64,000 bases of DNA from Aurantiochytrium sp. KH105 (GCA_003116975.1 BGKB01000202.1:1-64000); one strand, 5' to 3'. Counted from the first letter of the stretch, positions 29,464 to 39,364 are shown. Made by a program: numbers and translations. Notes: generated by a model not told the origin, from the letters alone.

Positions 29464-30736
29464 TCAGACATTCGTGGCCGATGCGCTCTTGAGCTCACGA
29501 TCCGTCTGCTGAAGACCCTTAAAGTACTTGACGGTCTTGACACGAAGCTCCATCGTGGCGTCCTCGTCGCAGACAATGCAGGCGCATGGATGCTGCTGGA
29601 TAGCGCTCACGGTCCACATGTGACTGATGCCCTCTTCAATGCACTTGGCAAGCGCAATGGACTTGGAAATGCCCAAAATGATAATAAGAACCTCGCGCGC
29701 AGCCATGACTGTACCGACACCCACCGTGAGAGCCATGCGCGGAACCTTTTCCAGATCACCTCCAAAGAAGCGTGAGTTCGCCACAATGGTGTCGTACGCC
29801 AGCGTCTTGATGCGTGTCTTGGAGGCCAATGAGCTTCCAGGTTCATTGAACGCAATGTGGCCATCCGGACCAATGCCACCAAGGAAGAGCTCAATGCCGC
29901 CAAAAGACTCGATTTTCGCCTCGTAGTCTTCGCATTCCTTGGCGAGGTCCTTGGCGTTTCCGTCAAGCAGATGCACATTCTCGCGCCTGAAAACCAACAA
30001 AAAATGATAGCAATTGGCAAGAACGTGTGAGCTTTCGTGCATGCAAAAGAGAGAGAGAGAGAGAGACAGAGCGAGAGACAGGAAGAAAGAGAGCTCTCGC
30101 GCCATGTGAGTTTTGCAAGGCGTGACTTACTTGATGTCGATCTTGGAAAATAGATGCTTCCACATGAACGAGTGATAGCTCTCAGGATGATCTTCGGGGA
30201 TGCCGACATATTCATCCATGTTGAAGGTCACTACATTGGCAAAGCTGAGCTTTCCTGCTTCATGGAACTCCACCAGCTTTTTGTACGTCCCAAGAGGAGA
30301 GGATCCAGTCGGCAGTCCTGTCGCATGACAACGTTTGCTTTGTTAGTCTGAGATCCATTCCAGTCCACCTCGCCTCATCGCTGCAAAAGAGAGAGAGAGA
30401 GGGAAAGAGGTAAAGTCGCGCTCCTTGCAAGACGCGTCCGCACGCTGTCTCGCCTTGCCTTGCCATGCTTTGCCTCGCCTTGCTTGCCGCACATGCAGCG
30501 AGGAGTTCTCGGCCTGAGGGTCTCGGCGTCACGGGTCCCAGCCAAACGAGACGCCCATCCATCTTCTGCACGTTCGGCCAACTCGCCAGCCCAGCCCAGT
30601 CCAGCCCAGCTCGGACGAACGTACCCAGCACAAAAGGGCGCTCTGCCGTGGGTGCAAAGTCGGTGATGCGCTTGAGCACGTAGCCAGCCACCCAGGCTGC
30701 CACGCCATCGGAGTCGTCTTCGATGATGAGCCGCAT
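29464..30736 (-). CDS. GNPDA: Glucosamine-6-phosphate deaminase (isomerase)
   Basis: Three exons: 30625-30736, 30131-30317 and 29464-29986, with donors GTACGT and GTAAGT and CAG acceptors, giving 273 residues. The enzyme converts glucosamine 6-phosphate to fructose 6-phosphate and ammonia in the cytosol. Motifs fall at the same positions as in E. coli NagB: substrate-phosphate loop [10 protein letters not shown] at 38-47, Asp72 in NMDEY, and Asp141, His143 and Glu148 in [12 protein letters not shown]. The first intron splits the Gly38 codon and the splice restores the loop exactly, so the model is strong. Both introns hold (GA)n tracts beginning with the same CAAAAGAGAGAGAG string when read on the plus strand. 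The enzyme links amino-sugar breakdown to glycolysis. Confidence 0.95.
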
Positions 30737-30866
30737 CTTTCTTGTATTCTTGCTTTGGTCGGTCGCCACTTGGTCACACCACCGGTCAATAGATCGCAAT
30801 AGAAGATTGATTCACGTCAATTCGATTCGATGACGAGGAAGAGGATGATGAGGACGAAACAAATGC

Positions 30867-30885
30867 GGGGGGGGGGGGGGGGGGG
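30867..30885 (-). repeat. Poly(C) tract (minus strand) 3' of the AlkB gene
   Basis: Nineteen consecutive G on the plus strand, which is poly(C) in the sense of the AlkB-like gene. It begins 30 bases after that gene's stop. It also lies about 130 bases upstream of the deaminase start. Confidence 0.9.
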
Positions 30886-30915
30886 CATAAGGCACGCTGG
30901 CTACATACAAGATGA

Positions 30916-32250
30916 TTACCTTTCAAACCACTCGAAAAATTCACAGGTCTGCGTGCTGTTGGGATTGCACTTGAAGAAATAACGTGAAGCTTTGACGGAG
31001 TACTTTAACGCGGCGGAACGGCCGCACGTGCACTTGGGTGCCTGTGAGGCAATCATGGGTCTTCGCATGCGAAACGTAAGACTGATTCGGGCAAGTTGAG
31101 TGAGCGGATGCGCCCCAATCGACTCGTGACTCTGCGTTGGAACACCATGCTTCCACGACTCCTGCGCGCCAGGCCACATGATGATGGCGTGGTTGTGCGG
31201 GACCCTAGCCGTGTAGACCTCTGATATCTGCTTTGTATCGCTTTCGATCTTGTGCCACCGAAAGTAGCGCGTACTTCCGAGCGAAAGTGCCGCAACGATG
31301 GCACGGGGTCCTAAGGTTGTTAAATAATCGCTATGAAAGGCAATTCCATCTGTGCCGTCTCGGTAATAGTTACAAAGCGCAAATGAAGGTTTCCATGCTG
31401 CTACATAGGCATCATCACCTTTGTGCGAGCGTGCGAGGCCCCTTTCACAGCGAGCCGCAAAGCGTTCCCGCACGAGATTTTGCATAGCCTCGGAGGACTC
31501 CTCAAGGCGCCGAAGCGTTGACTCAGGCGTGACGTGTGTTGGGTCCGCGTCTTTGTTGGCATCTTCATCGACGGCATCGCGACGTTCGCGCTCGCGCGTG
31601 ACTATGCCCTCGTCAAAGCGGTATGTAGCGCTCAGTCGGTTGGTTCCTCCTGTATTGTTAAAGACTGTCCACACGGAGGGTTTCCACGAGGCTTTCGCCT
31701 CGCGCATGAGCATTTTCGCGAGATCGGCTGCGAGGTCTGCTGCAACAGCACCGGGTACAATCTCAAAGGGGCAAGCGAGGCGCTCAAGGTCCTGATTGGT
31801 GAGGGCGCGCTCCTCACGAGACCCTTTGGCACGAACAGTGATAAGTTCGGGTCCCCTTGCGCGATGAAATTGACCAAGAAATGCAACTTGGCTTGCGTTT
31901 TCTGCGGCACCACACTTGCTTTGCGAGTCTTGCTCGCTTCGTGCGAGACAGTGGCGAGCGAGGTGTTCGTCTACTTTGAGCAGCGGCATACTCACTCCGC
32001 AAGCTGGACAAGCGACGCGTCTTTGTGCGTGAGAACGCTCGTCATCCACAAATGCATCTGGGGATGGTCGATCCTCGCGTTGGCGTTTTCTCCAAAAGCT
32101 ATGCAAGGACGCCTTGTCTTTGCCGTTTCCTTTGCCTTTGCCTTTCAAGTTATCAGCACTGATGCGTTTGATGGCGGGGGTGGAGGAAGAGGATGACAAC
32201 GATGACGAGGAGGAGGTAGAGGAGGCGAGAGAGCTTTTGTTTAGGTTCAT
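30916..32250 (-). CDS. AlkB-type dioxygenase with UBZ-like and GRF zinc fingers
   Basis: A 444-residue Fe(II)/2-oxoglutarate dioxygenase of the AlkB family, related to ALKBH2/3, which repair alkylated bases in DNA or RNA. The Fe ligands are His306 and Asp308 (AFHSDYL) and His368 (SWKHGVP); Arg388 and Arg394 in RISLTFR are the 2-oxoglutarate-binding type. NYYRDG at 295-300 is the usual lead-in. Before the catalytic domain lies a finger, C81-x2-C84...H96-x3-H100-C101, resembling the UBZ4 ubiquitin-binding finger of RAD18, with one residue more before the last Cys than in RAD18. After it, at 407-441, is a GRF-type finger (CTCG...FFKC...TCEFFEW) as in NEIL3, APE2 and TOP3A, where it binds single-stranded nucleic acid. 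The N-terminus is Ser-rich and then basic. It is divergent from the gene at 32850. Confidence 0.88.
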   Translation of the reverse strand: MNLNKSSLASSTSSSSSLSSSSSTPAIKRISADNLKGKGKGNGKDKASLHSFWRKRQREDRPSPDAFVDDERSHAQRRVACPACGVSMPLLKVDEHLARHCLARSEQDSQSKCGAAENASQVAFLGQFHRARGPELITVRAKGSREERALTNQDLERLACPFEIVPGAVAADLAADLAKMLMREAKASWKPSVWTVFNNTGGTNRLSATYRFDEGIVTRERERRDAVDEDANKDADPTHVTPESTLRRLEESSEAMQNLVRERFAARCERGLARSHKGDDAYVAAWKPSFALCNYYRDGTDGIAFHSDYLTTLGPRAIVAALSLGSTRYFRWHKIESDTKQISEVYTARVPHNHAIIMWPGAQESWKHGVPTQSHESIGAHPLTQLARISLTFRMRRPMIASQAPKCTCGRSAALKYSVKASRYFFKCNPNSTQTCEFFEWFER

Positions 32251-32849
32251 GGTCGATGGTTTGTCACGCGAGCACCTCGGGCCCTTTCTTTCTTCAGACC
32301 TTTGATGAGAACTCGGGCCTCTTTGCTCAAGTCACCGGCCCGGCCTGCCGATGTACTGCAGGGCAGGGTCACACGGCCAACCTATGGCAAGGCGTCAACG
32401 CGCGATTGTTGCATCACTCACTCACTCTCCTCCCTCCCTGTCTCCCTCCTTCCCTCCCTCCCTCTCACCATTGGCATCATCTTTTGGGCTACCCAGTCGA
32501 CGGCGAACCCTGAAGCCAACGGATCATTTCGAGAAAACAAGAACTAGACTTTTCGCTTGCTCGCTCGCTCGGCACGAACGTTGGCCGGTCTCAAACTTTC
32601 TTCAGACCACAAACGCGCGCGCGCGGCGTCGCTCGCGATCTTTTGCTTTTGCTTTTGCCTTTGAGACGAGTTGAGTTGAGTTGAGTTGAGTTGAGCTGAG
32701 CTGGAGTTGAGCTGGCGTGGATCGGCTCGTTTTCTTGGTTCAAACGAAGAAAACGTGAATAGCCACGGGAATTTTTGGTTGATTCTCTTATTTGCGTGAG
32801 CAAGGGGACGTGCTTCGGTCAAACCTTGACGTTGCGCTCACCAACCATC
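32251..32849. promoter_or_regulatory. Divergent promoter region, AlkB-like / unknown gene
   Basis: The 599-base spacer contains a CCCTC-type pyrimidine tract at about 32426-32465 and a GAGTT pentamer repeat at about 32667-32712. No gene is visible. Confidence 0.45.
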
Positions 32850-33854
32850 ATGAAGTCTCTGCTCAAGCGACGCGGCAAGAATGAGGACGCCAATCGACTC
32901 GCCAAGTACGCCACAGAGAAAGGAGATGAGAGCAATAGCTTTGCTGCTCTCTCGGATCGTCTTATGCAAGACCTACGCAGCAAGATTACAGAAATCTCCT
33001 CGGAGGAGGTCTACTCGGAGTCATGGATCCAGCTGACGCAGGTAGTAGATCGTATCGCCGTGGTTGTCAGGACCGAGAGTGGTTTGAGTGAGCTGAGCGC
33101 CGATGATGAAGGCACACGTGAAGAAAAGGGCGCTGGTAATGGCGAAGGCAAGGAGACAACGCTCTGGGACGGTGACGAGGCTGCCATCCGCTTCTTACTC
33201 GAGCATGGTAAGACCAATGTCATGCTCCGAATGCTTGAGACTTTCAAGAGTGCCCAGCGCAATGCCCTTCAAAGTGACTGTCACCCGGTTACGATCGAAC
33301 CACGCCTCCAAGATGCCTCGCGACGATTTGAGAGTGGTCTCTGCACGATTTTGCACCATGCGCTTGCGCATGCAGAAGTTGCAGAGACGATTGATTTGAA
33401 AGTGCTACTTGGGACGATTCGCGACGCCTTTTACTTTGCTGTGAGCAGGCCCGAACTCGTTGCCGACACCGAAGTCTCTCTTGAAGGGGCGGGATTTACG
33501 CTGCTTGCGGCCGTTGTGGGCCACTTTGAGCGCAACGACGACGAGCACCGCGTCATGCCCATCATTCTCGAGCTGGAGGTGCTGGCCCTTACCATTCGGC
33601 ACTTGCGTGTCAATGCAGATCGCCTTTCCTCAGCGGATCGCGCCATGGCACTTGTCGCCATTTCTCTCATGGTGGGTGTCGAGGATTTCGGCATTCATGA
33701 GGACAAATACCTTCCCACGTCGGGAGATCTCGAAGGATTCTTGGAACTGCAGTCCATTGTTGATGAGGTCCTCGAAGAAAGTCCAGATCTGCGACGGTCG
33801 CTTCGTGCTCTCACGGATGAAGTTGCGCGCAAAACTCGGGCGGGGAAAAAGTGA
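32850..33854 (+). CDS. Unknown alpha-helical protein
   Basis: A 334-residue protein that I cannot assign. It begins MKSLLKRRGKNEDANRL and is largely predicted helical by pattern, with repeated amphipathic stretches (for example LLGTIRDAFYFAVSRPEL, then LELEVLALTIRHLRVNA). This would be compatible with an armadillo- or HEAT-like fold. An acidic, low-complexity loop lies at about residues 88-105. There is no signal peptide, membrane segment or catalytic motif. The ATG at 32850 is preferred to upstream alternatives because the preceding codons look like 5' UTR. It uses the same codon style as neighbouring real genes, and the frame is clean with a lysine-rich end, so I consider it a real gene. 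Confidence 0.7.
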   Translation: MKSLLKRRGKNEDANRLAKYATEKGDESNSFAALSDRLMQDLRSKITEISSEEVYSESWIQLTQVVDRIAVVVRTESGLSELSADDEGTREEKGAGNGEGKETTLWDGDEAAIRFLLEHGKTNVMLRMLETFKSAQRNALQSDCHPVTIEPRLQDASRRFESGLCTILHHALAHAEVAETIDLKVLLGTIRDAFYFAVSRPELVADTEVSLEGAGFTLLAAVVGHFERNDDEHRVMPIILELEVLALTIRHLRVNADRLSSADRAMALVAISLMVGVEDFGIHEDKYLPTSGDLEGFLELQSIVDEVLEESPDLRRSLRALTDEVARKTRAGKK

Positions 33855-35519
33855 AAAATCGTGCAAAGCAGAAGTCAGCAATAGCAAGGGTACAAATTGA
33901 TCTCCTAAAAACTCGAAAAATTCCTATTCTTTCATTGCTGACCTGGTCTAGCCGCCCGGAACTTAGGCCCGATCCGCTGCGGTCCACTATTGAAACCTTC
34001 AATGTAACGTAACTTAATCACTGACTGACAATCTGACTTACCAACTCACAGACATGCGCAGGTTCTGCCAACAACAACAGCAGCAGTTGTATGACACATT
34101 CTTCAAGCATTCTAGTTTTATACTACTACAGGGGAAGCACACAGCCATCCAATCCTGCAGTCCCCTCCTGCCGACAACGCGTGTGACCACGCTTCGTGTT
34201 TCTCCTTGCAGCGACAATGTCTCACGCCCCGCTATGCCTATGTTTATATCGGAGGCCGCTAGACTCGCCGCTCTCAACGGCACAACGGACGAGACGAGCT
34301 TTTTCTCAGCTTTTTTTTTCCGCTTTGAAGAATTTTCCCCGCCTCCCGCAGCAGCGCTTCTCATCCATTCTCGCCTTCTTCGACACGACCCCAGCCCTCA
34401 AACCCAAACTTATCTGTAATCTTGCGCGATTTGGGCGATTCGCGGAAAGCCCACGTGGGTCGAGGAGGAGGTGTCGTCGACCCTCGCGTGGCGTCCACGC
34501 GTGCATTTCTCTCTTGCTTCCAGAGCGCCGAATGCTCAGACGGGGCCGGGGAATTTTGGGGGCGCCAGAGTTTCGCCGGCGAGGCGCAGAGTCTCATCGA
34601 GGCGCGAGGCGCCCGAGAGCAGACGAAGAAGCAAAGAAACCAAGGTGGCGACGCAAGGCGCCAAACCCGCGCCGCAGACTTCGTCCGGCCGTGCTGACCC
34701 CGTCTGCCGTCTGCGAGCTCGCGCACGGCCGTCTCTGCCGGCCTCCCTCGCTCGCTCGCTCGCTCGCCGCCAGCCTCCGCCGCGAGAGAGGAGAGCCATA
34801 AAGTTTGCGCCTTGCTGTTGCTTCGCTTGCTGTTCGGCGTGTCGCTGCAGCGTCCGCTTCGACAGGCGAGCGGGCAGCGGGCCAGTCACCCAATCCGGCC
34901 AAAGGACGCCCCGCGGCGCGACCACCTGCTCCGGACGCTCGCCTCGCGCAGGCGCTCGCTGCCGGAGCCGCTCTTGTCTCGTCGGGCCGGCAGCACCGGC
35001 GCGCCGCCGTCTCGGCCGCCATCCACATCCATCCATCCACCAGCCAGCCAGCAAGCAACCTTCAACCCTCCCGACCCTCCATCCTTCGCGACGCCGCCGG
35101 CGCGACCGGAGCAGCCCCTGCGCGCCTGCCCGCGGGTCGACGACGGCGCGGACGAGGAAAAGTCCTCGGGCCTCGACGAGACGCGGCGTAACGTGACGCC
35201 ACCCGTGCGCGATCTCAGGGCGGTCGATCTCGCGCGGGCGGCCTGAGGAGAGCTTTGCCGTCTCGTCTCGTCTCGTGTCGTCTCGTGCCGTCTCGTGTCG
35301 TCTCGTGCCGTGCCGTGCCGTGCCGAGCTGGCCGAGCGAGACGCGCTCGACAGCAGCAGCGAGAGTAGCTTGCAGTAGCTGCTTGGGCAGGAAGCGCTGG
35401 GCCTTCACAGGTGTTGAACAAACGAGGCTCTGGCGTCAACGAGCAGAGCGCGAATTACCTGCGACGACGAACTGACAAGCACGTACGTACACGCGAACGT
35501 ACGCACGAGTAAGGTGAAG
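33855..35519. promoter_or_regulatory. 1.7 kb without a convincing gene; very GC-rich
   Basis: The first part (33855-34300) is ordinary 3' flank. From about 34430 to 35400 the sequence is CpG-dense, so long open frames occur by chance on both strands; their translations are Arg/Ala/Pro-rich and mutually overlapping. A CGTCTCGTGC-type pentamer/decamer repeat covers about 35257-35330. This is the likely promoter/5' UTR region of the gene at 35520. Confidence 0.5.
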
Positions 35520-35999
35520 ATGGACATCCTCGCCTGTGTGGGCGGACGTGACAAGTGCCTTGGCGCGAGCAAAGTAGGACCCGTGGTCGTCAAGCCCATT
35601 TTAGATGGGTACGCCTCCGGACCCGGCGAGTCAACGTCCGACGCGCCACAGCACCGTGTCAAAACGATTGCAGCCACGGACGTGATGCAGCACTTTGTCC
35701 GCAAGAAAAGGTGCTGCAACCATTGTAAGACACCTTTGGAAGCAGACATGGATGTGCTCAAGGTTGCCAAGGTGGGTTCGGCTTACTTTTGCTTTTGCGA
35801 CGAAGACTGCTGGCTCAACTGGTTGCCGGCATTCGCAGGGAAACGGCATGCCTCTTCGCAGGGAGAAGAGGAGCCCGGAACCTCCCGGCAAGAGTCACGC
35901 GAGCGGTCGCAGTCCACCTCGACTGTGCGCTCCGCGGCAGTCCCCGTTTACCTATCCAAGTCGCACTCATATCGTGCGCCTCGTATCCACCTCCTGTAG
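35520..35999 (+). CDS. Small protein with FCS-like (FLZ/TRASH-type) zinc finger
   Basis: A 159-residue protein. The recognisable part is a treble-clef-like cysteine cluster at about residues 65-100: RCCNHCKTPL, then FCFCDEDCWLNWL. The spacing resembles FCS-like/FLZ and TRASH fingers, which have C-x2-C-K-x-L followed by FCS-x-EC. Such fingers usually mediate protein-protein contacts. The C-terminal 55 residues are Ser/Arg/Glu-rich and probably disordered. The first ATG in frame is at 35520; a GTG two codons earlier is not a plausible eukaryotic start. The next gene converges on it, leaving a 358-base spacer. I cannot name a specific function. Confidence 0.65.
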   Translation: MDILACVGGRDKCLGASKVGPVVVKPILDGYASGPGESTSDAPQHRVKTIAATDVMQHFVRKKRCCNHCKTPLEADMDVLKVAKVGSAYFCFCDEDCWLNWLPAFAGKRHASSQGEEEPGTSRQESRERSQSTSTVRSAAVPVYLSKSHSYRAPRIHLL

Positions 36000-36357
36000 T
36001 GAAATGGGCCCAGATGAGAGATAGAGACCCGCATGCGTGCAAGCTAGCGCTTGATTTATGTACACATTGTATACAGATAGTCAACGTTTTCAAACGATAA
36101 ACTCAAGTATAGATGCTCAATTGCTGTACCTTCTCGAATGATAGGCCTGAACGTGAACAGGTAAGAAAACACCAAGAAAAAGTACGTGGCCATGTTTGAG
36201 AAAGAAACAAAAAAAAAGAAAAAAAGGAAAGAAACGAAACGTTGTCGATACATGGGTGGAAGAAAAAAAATAGGAGAAGCAACGAAAGGCTTCGCCATGC
36301 TATAAAACCCAAGAGAAACGGAAAAGCCCGACCGCATGTCAAAATAACAAAACACGC
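36000..36357. other. Convergent 3' spacer, A/T-rich
   Basis: 358 bases between two converging genes. An A-rich block with AAAAAAAAAGAAAAAAAGG-type runs lies at about 36205-36275. It is probably 3' UTR of the RanBP2-finger gene. Nothing else is seen. Confidence 0.5.
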
Positions 36358-37629
36358 CTAGACTCCCTCGGGACGCGGCGCCTGGCACTTGTAGCAGCGA
36401 TCACGCGATCCAAAGACCATTGCACCACAGGAACAGTTCCAGTCTCCAGGGCGCGAGGGCGGTTGCGGACGCATCGGCGCGCCATAGCCGGGGCCAGGGG
36501 GCATTCCCATGCCCATTCCCATGCCCATGGGGCCTGGCTGCATCGGTGCTCCGTAGGGGCCGGGCGCCATGGGCTGCTGGGGCTGCTGCATGGGCATACC
36601 GCCATACATCATCGGGTGGCCACCGGGCGGCCCACCACCGCCTGCGGGGCGAGGCATCTTGCAACGCTGGCAGGAGTCACGCGAAGCAAAGTTATGGTTT
36701 CTGCACGCCGGGTTCTCGCACATCCAGTCTCCAGGGCGAAAACTCTGGGCACCGCCGGGAGGACCACCAGGCATGGGCATTCCGTACGGAGCGCCAGGCA
36801 TCGTCTGCTGCGGGCGCGGGCTCCGGCACTTGAAGCATGCCATCCGGCTCGCAAAGTTCATGCCGCCGCACTCAATGCAGTTCCAGTCACCGGGACGGGC
36901 AGGCGGGCCGCCACCCGGAGCGCCCGGCGGGGCGCCGTATCCGCCACCGCCGGCACCCCCGTAGGGCATGCTTCCGGGACGAGGAACGCGGCAGCGAAAG
37001 CAAAACGCGCGCGACGCGAAGTTGTGGTGACCATTGGGGCAGTCCCAGTCACCATCACGACGTTCGCGGCCCATGCCCGGCGGAATACCACCAGGGCGTG
37101 GCGTGCGGCACTTGAAACACGTACCGCGCGAGGCAAAGCACATCGAGTGGCAATTCGGGCAATCCCAGTCTCCCTCGCGACGGGTTTGCTGATCCGCGCC
37201 ACCTCGGCCGTGGTCCGAATCATTGCGGTCCGAACGCGAACGCGGGGACCGCGAGCGGGAACGAGACCGGGGCGAGCGAGACCGGGACCGCGAGCGGTAC
37301 CGTCTGTCGCGACGGTAGCCATTTTCGTCATCGTGATCATCATCGTCGCGGTTCTCGGGCGAGCGGCGCTCTTCCGAGGTTTGCGCCGCAGGGTTCTCTG
37401 CGAGAACGTTCGAGGCCGCCGCACTCTCGTCGCCTTTGTTCGATGCACTCTCGGGTTCTACGTTTGCGGGCGCTGCAGTCTCTGGCGCGGCATCGCCGCC
37501 GCTCTTGGCCGCATCACCGGCAGCGTCTTGAGGCGCGGTCGCCTCCTGGGGGGCGGCCGCAACTTCGGGCGCAGCCTCGGTTTGCTGCTCGGGCGCGGGG
37601 GGCGCCGCTATCTCCTGCTCCCCACTCAT
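36358..37629 (-). CDS. Five-finger RanBP2-type zinc-finger protein with RS region
   Basis: A 423-residue putative RNA-binding protein. Residues 1-100 are Ala/Glu/Pro-rich. An Arg-Ser region (RSRSRSRSPRSRSRSRSPRS) follows at about 110-135. Five RanBP2-type fingers then alternate with Gly/Pro/Met-rich linkers. Each starts GDW and ends in a CxxC and PRP: DCPNCHSMCFASRG, DCPNGHHNFASRA, NCIECGGMNFASRM, MCENPACRNHNFASR and NCSCGAMVFGSRD. The second finger has His where the second Cys should be. This kind of finger in ZRANB2 and FUS/TAF15 binds single-stranded GGU-containing RNA, and RS regions connect to the splicing machinery, so a nuclear RNA-processing role is likely. I start at the ATG at 37629 (first in-frame Met). 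Confidence 0.85.
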   Translation of the reverse strand: MSGEQEIAAPPAPEQQTEAAPEVAAAPQEATAPQDAAGDAAKSGGDAAPETAAPANVEPESASNKGDESAAASNVLAENPAAQTSEERRSPENRDDDDHDDENGYRRDRRYRSRSRSRSPRSRSRSRSPRSRSDRNDSDHGRGGADQQTRREGDWDCPNCHSMCFASRGTCFKCRTPRPGGIPPGMGRERRDGDWDCPNGHHNFASRAFCFRCRVPRPGSMPYGGAGGGGYGAPPGAPGGGPPARPGDWNCIECGGMNFASRMACFKCRSPRPQQTMPGAPYGMPMPGGPPGGAQSFRPGDWMCENPACRNHNFASRDSCQRCKMPRPAGGGGPPGGHPMMYGGMPMQQPQQPMAPGPYGAPMQPGPMGMGMGMGMPPGPGYGAPMRPQPPSRPGDWNCSCGAMVFGSRDRCYKCQAPRPEGV

Positions 37630-38578
37630 TTCCCTCAAAAATCCAAGCAAGAATACCTGCGCTAAAACATCACAATCACATGCACCAGCGACAACGGTGG
37701 CGGCGACGACAAGTCAACGACGACGACAACACCAACAACGCCAACCGCGTCCGGTCCAGACAAGAAATGACATCACACGTCCAAAAGCACCACATTAGCC
37801 ATCCCTGCTCACCCATCACATCACCACGTATCACCGCGGCTCGCACGCAAAGAACCAGACAAAGGCGAGTGAAAGTAGAAGAGCGAAAGAAAGAAGTAGG
37901 AGAAGACAAGGAAGAAGTTGACGATGAACGTAACCTGCCACTTTCCACGTGCATCAGCATCGTCTTGCAGTCGAGCTCAAGCTCAACGACCTCGCGATCC
38001 CATGCCTCCTCCGCCTCGCTCCTTCTTCTTCTTCTTCTTCTTCTCCTTGTTCGCCCTGCTACTTCACTCGCCTCCGTGGCCGGACTTCGTCATCATCCCG
38101 CCGCCATCGCCGAGGCCCCGCTCGGCCCCGGCGGGTCTACGCGCCGCCCCGCGCCTTCGCACTCACCCTTCCACGCAGCTTCTCGCTCGCTCCGCTGCTC
38201 GCTCAGCCTCTCGCTCCGCGCGCACGTCCTCGCCGCCCGTCGCCGTCGCCTTCGGTTGCCGCTCTGCTCTGCTCTGCTCTGCTCCGCGTCAGGCGCCGCA
38301 TCCCTGCGCTCTTTACTAGCAGGAGAAGCAGCGGCGGCCGCCTCCTTTTGAGGACCGTAGAGGGCGCAAAGCGGCCGCACCAGTCGCTCCGTCGGTGGCC
38401 CATGCGGGTCTTGCGCCAGCGCCGAGGACGCGCCATTCGTGTAGTACTCCGCCTTGGCGCTGCAGACGGCGACACGGAGCTCGGGCGGCGGGGAAGGGCC
38501 GGCGTTTTGCAGAGGAGAGGCGCCGTGTCGCTGGGCCTTGGTGCCTCTGGAGCCTTGCGGGCGCTTCTGGCGAGAAAG
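37630..38578. promoter_or_regulatory. Divergent promoter region with TTC tract
   Basis: 949 bases between two divergent genes. A TTC-triplet tract sits at about 38018-38047 and CTCTGCTCTG repeats at about 38265-38285. The open frame that spans this region on the plus strand upstream of 38579 is low-complexity Ser/Arg/Ala and is probably not translated. Confidence 0.45.
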
Positions 38579-39364
38579 ATGGCCAAGAACAAGGACTCCA
38601 AAAAGCCCAAGAGGGTTCGTGCCGAGGACAAGGACGAGCAAGGTCGCTCGAAACGCGGGAAGAGCGCTCGGCGCGAACAAGAGGATGAAGACGAAGATGA
38701 TGGAAAGGGTCTGCACGCCACGTACGCAGCAGAAGCTGACGAAAAGGAGCATGATGACGGGAGCGAAAGCGAGGACGAGGATGAGGATGGAGATAGCGAC
38801 CAGGATGCAGACAGCGACAGCGACATTGAGGGCATGTTCAACTCAAGATTGAGGTTCCGTCTCCAGAAAATGGCGGCCGACGACGCCGACCCTGATGTCG
38901 TCGAGGAAGAGGACAGTGCAGAAGAGGGCGAAAGCGGGGACGAAGAAATGGAGCTCAAGGGCCCTTTGAGCGACCTGGTTCCTATCAAGGGCGACCCCGA
39001 GGGCAAGTATGGATTCCGCTGCCAGCACTGCGTGGGCAAGCTCCTCATCTCCGAGACTGACGTCACGCAACATTTGGCCTCCAAAGCCCACAAGAAGAAG
39101 GTCTTCAAGAACCGAATCAACAATTTGACCAAGAGCCAGCTAGAGGATATGCTTGCGAAGCGTCGGGAAAAGAGTCTTCGAAAGCAGGCTGCTCGCGCCG
39201 AGCGCAACAAGGACAAGCGTGCCGCGCGAAAGGCAGAGTTGCAAAAGAAACGGGAGGCCAAAATGACCGAGGAGCAGATCGAAGCGCGCAAAGCCCGGTT
39301 CCAGCGGAAAAAGGCCCGTCGTATGGAAAAGAAAAAGATGCAGGAAGAAGCTTCCTCTGCGTGA
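38579..39364 (+). CDS. Acidic/basic C2H2-finger protein, probably nucleolar
   Basis: A 261-residue protein with three zones. Residues 1-35 are Lys/Arg-rich. Residues 40-130 are very acidic (EDEDEDDG, DEDEDGDSDQDADSDSD and further Glu/Asp). A single zinc-finger-like unit, FRCQHCVGKLLIS...HLASKAHKKK, then leads into a strongly basic coiled-coil C-terminus (KREAKMTEEQIEARKARFQRK). This acidic-finger-basic layout is common in ribosome-assembly factors of the nucleolus, but I do not recognise the family. The ATG at 38579 begins the conserved-looking part (MAKNKDSKKPK). It is upstream of, and converges on, TSR2, itself a ribosome-biogenesis chaperone; the pairing may be chance. Confidence 0.68.
   Translation: MAKNKDSKKPKRVRAEDKDEQGRSKRGKSARREQEDEDEDDGKGLHATYAAEADEKEHDDGSESEDEDEDGDSDQDADSDSDIEGMFNSRLRFRLQKMAADDADPDVVEEEDSAEEGESGDEEMELKGPLSDLVPIKGDPEGKYGFRCQHCVGKLLISETDVTQHLASKAHKKKVFKNRINNLTKSQLEDMLAKRREKSLRKQAARAERNKDKRAARKAELQKKREAKMTEEQIEARKARFQRKKARRMEKKKMQEEASSA

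Noticed and set aside
34196-35246. Several overlapping frames of 120-290 codons on both strands
   Set aside because: They overlap each other, are extremely Arg/Ala/Pro-rich and reflect CpG-dense sequence without stops rather than protein coding.
37949-38578. 210-residue upstream extension of the nucleolar-type zinc-finger protein
   Set aside because: It is low-complexity Ser/Arg/Leu translated from TTC and CTCTG repeats, and the acidic/basic protein begins naturally at the ATG at 38579.
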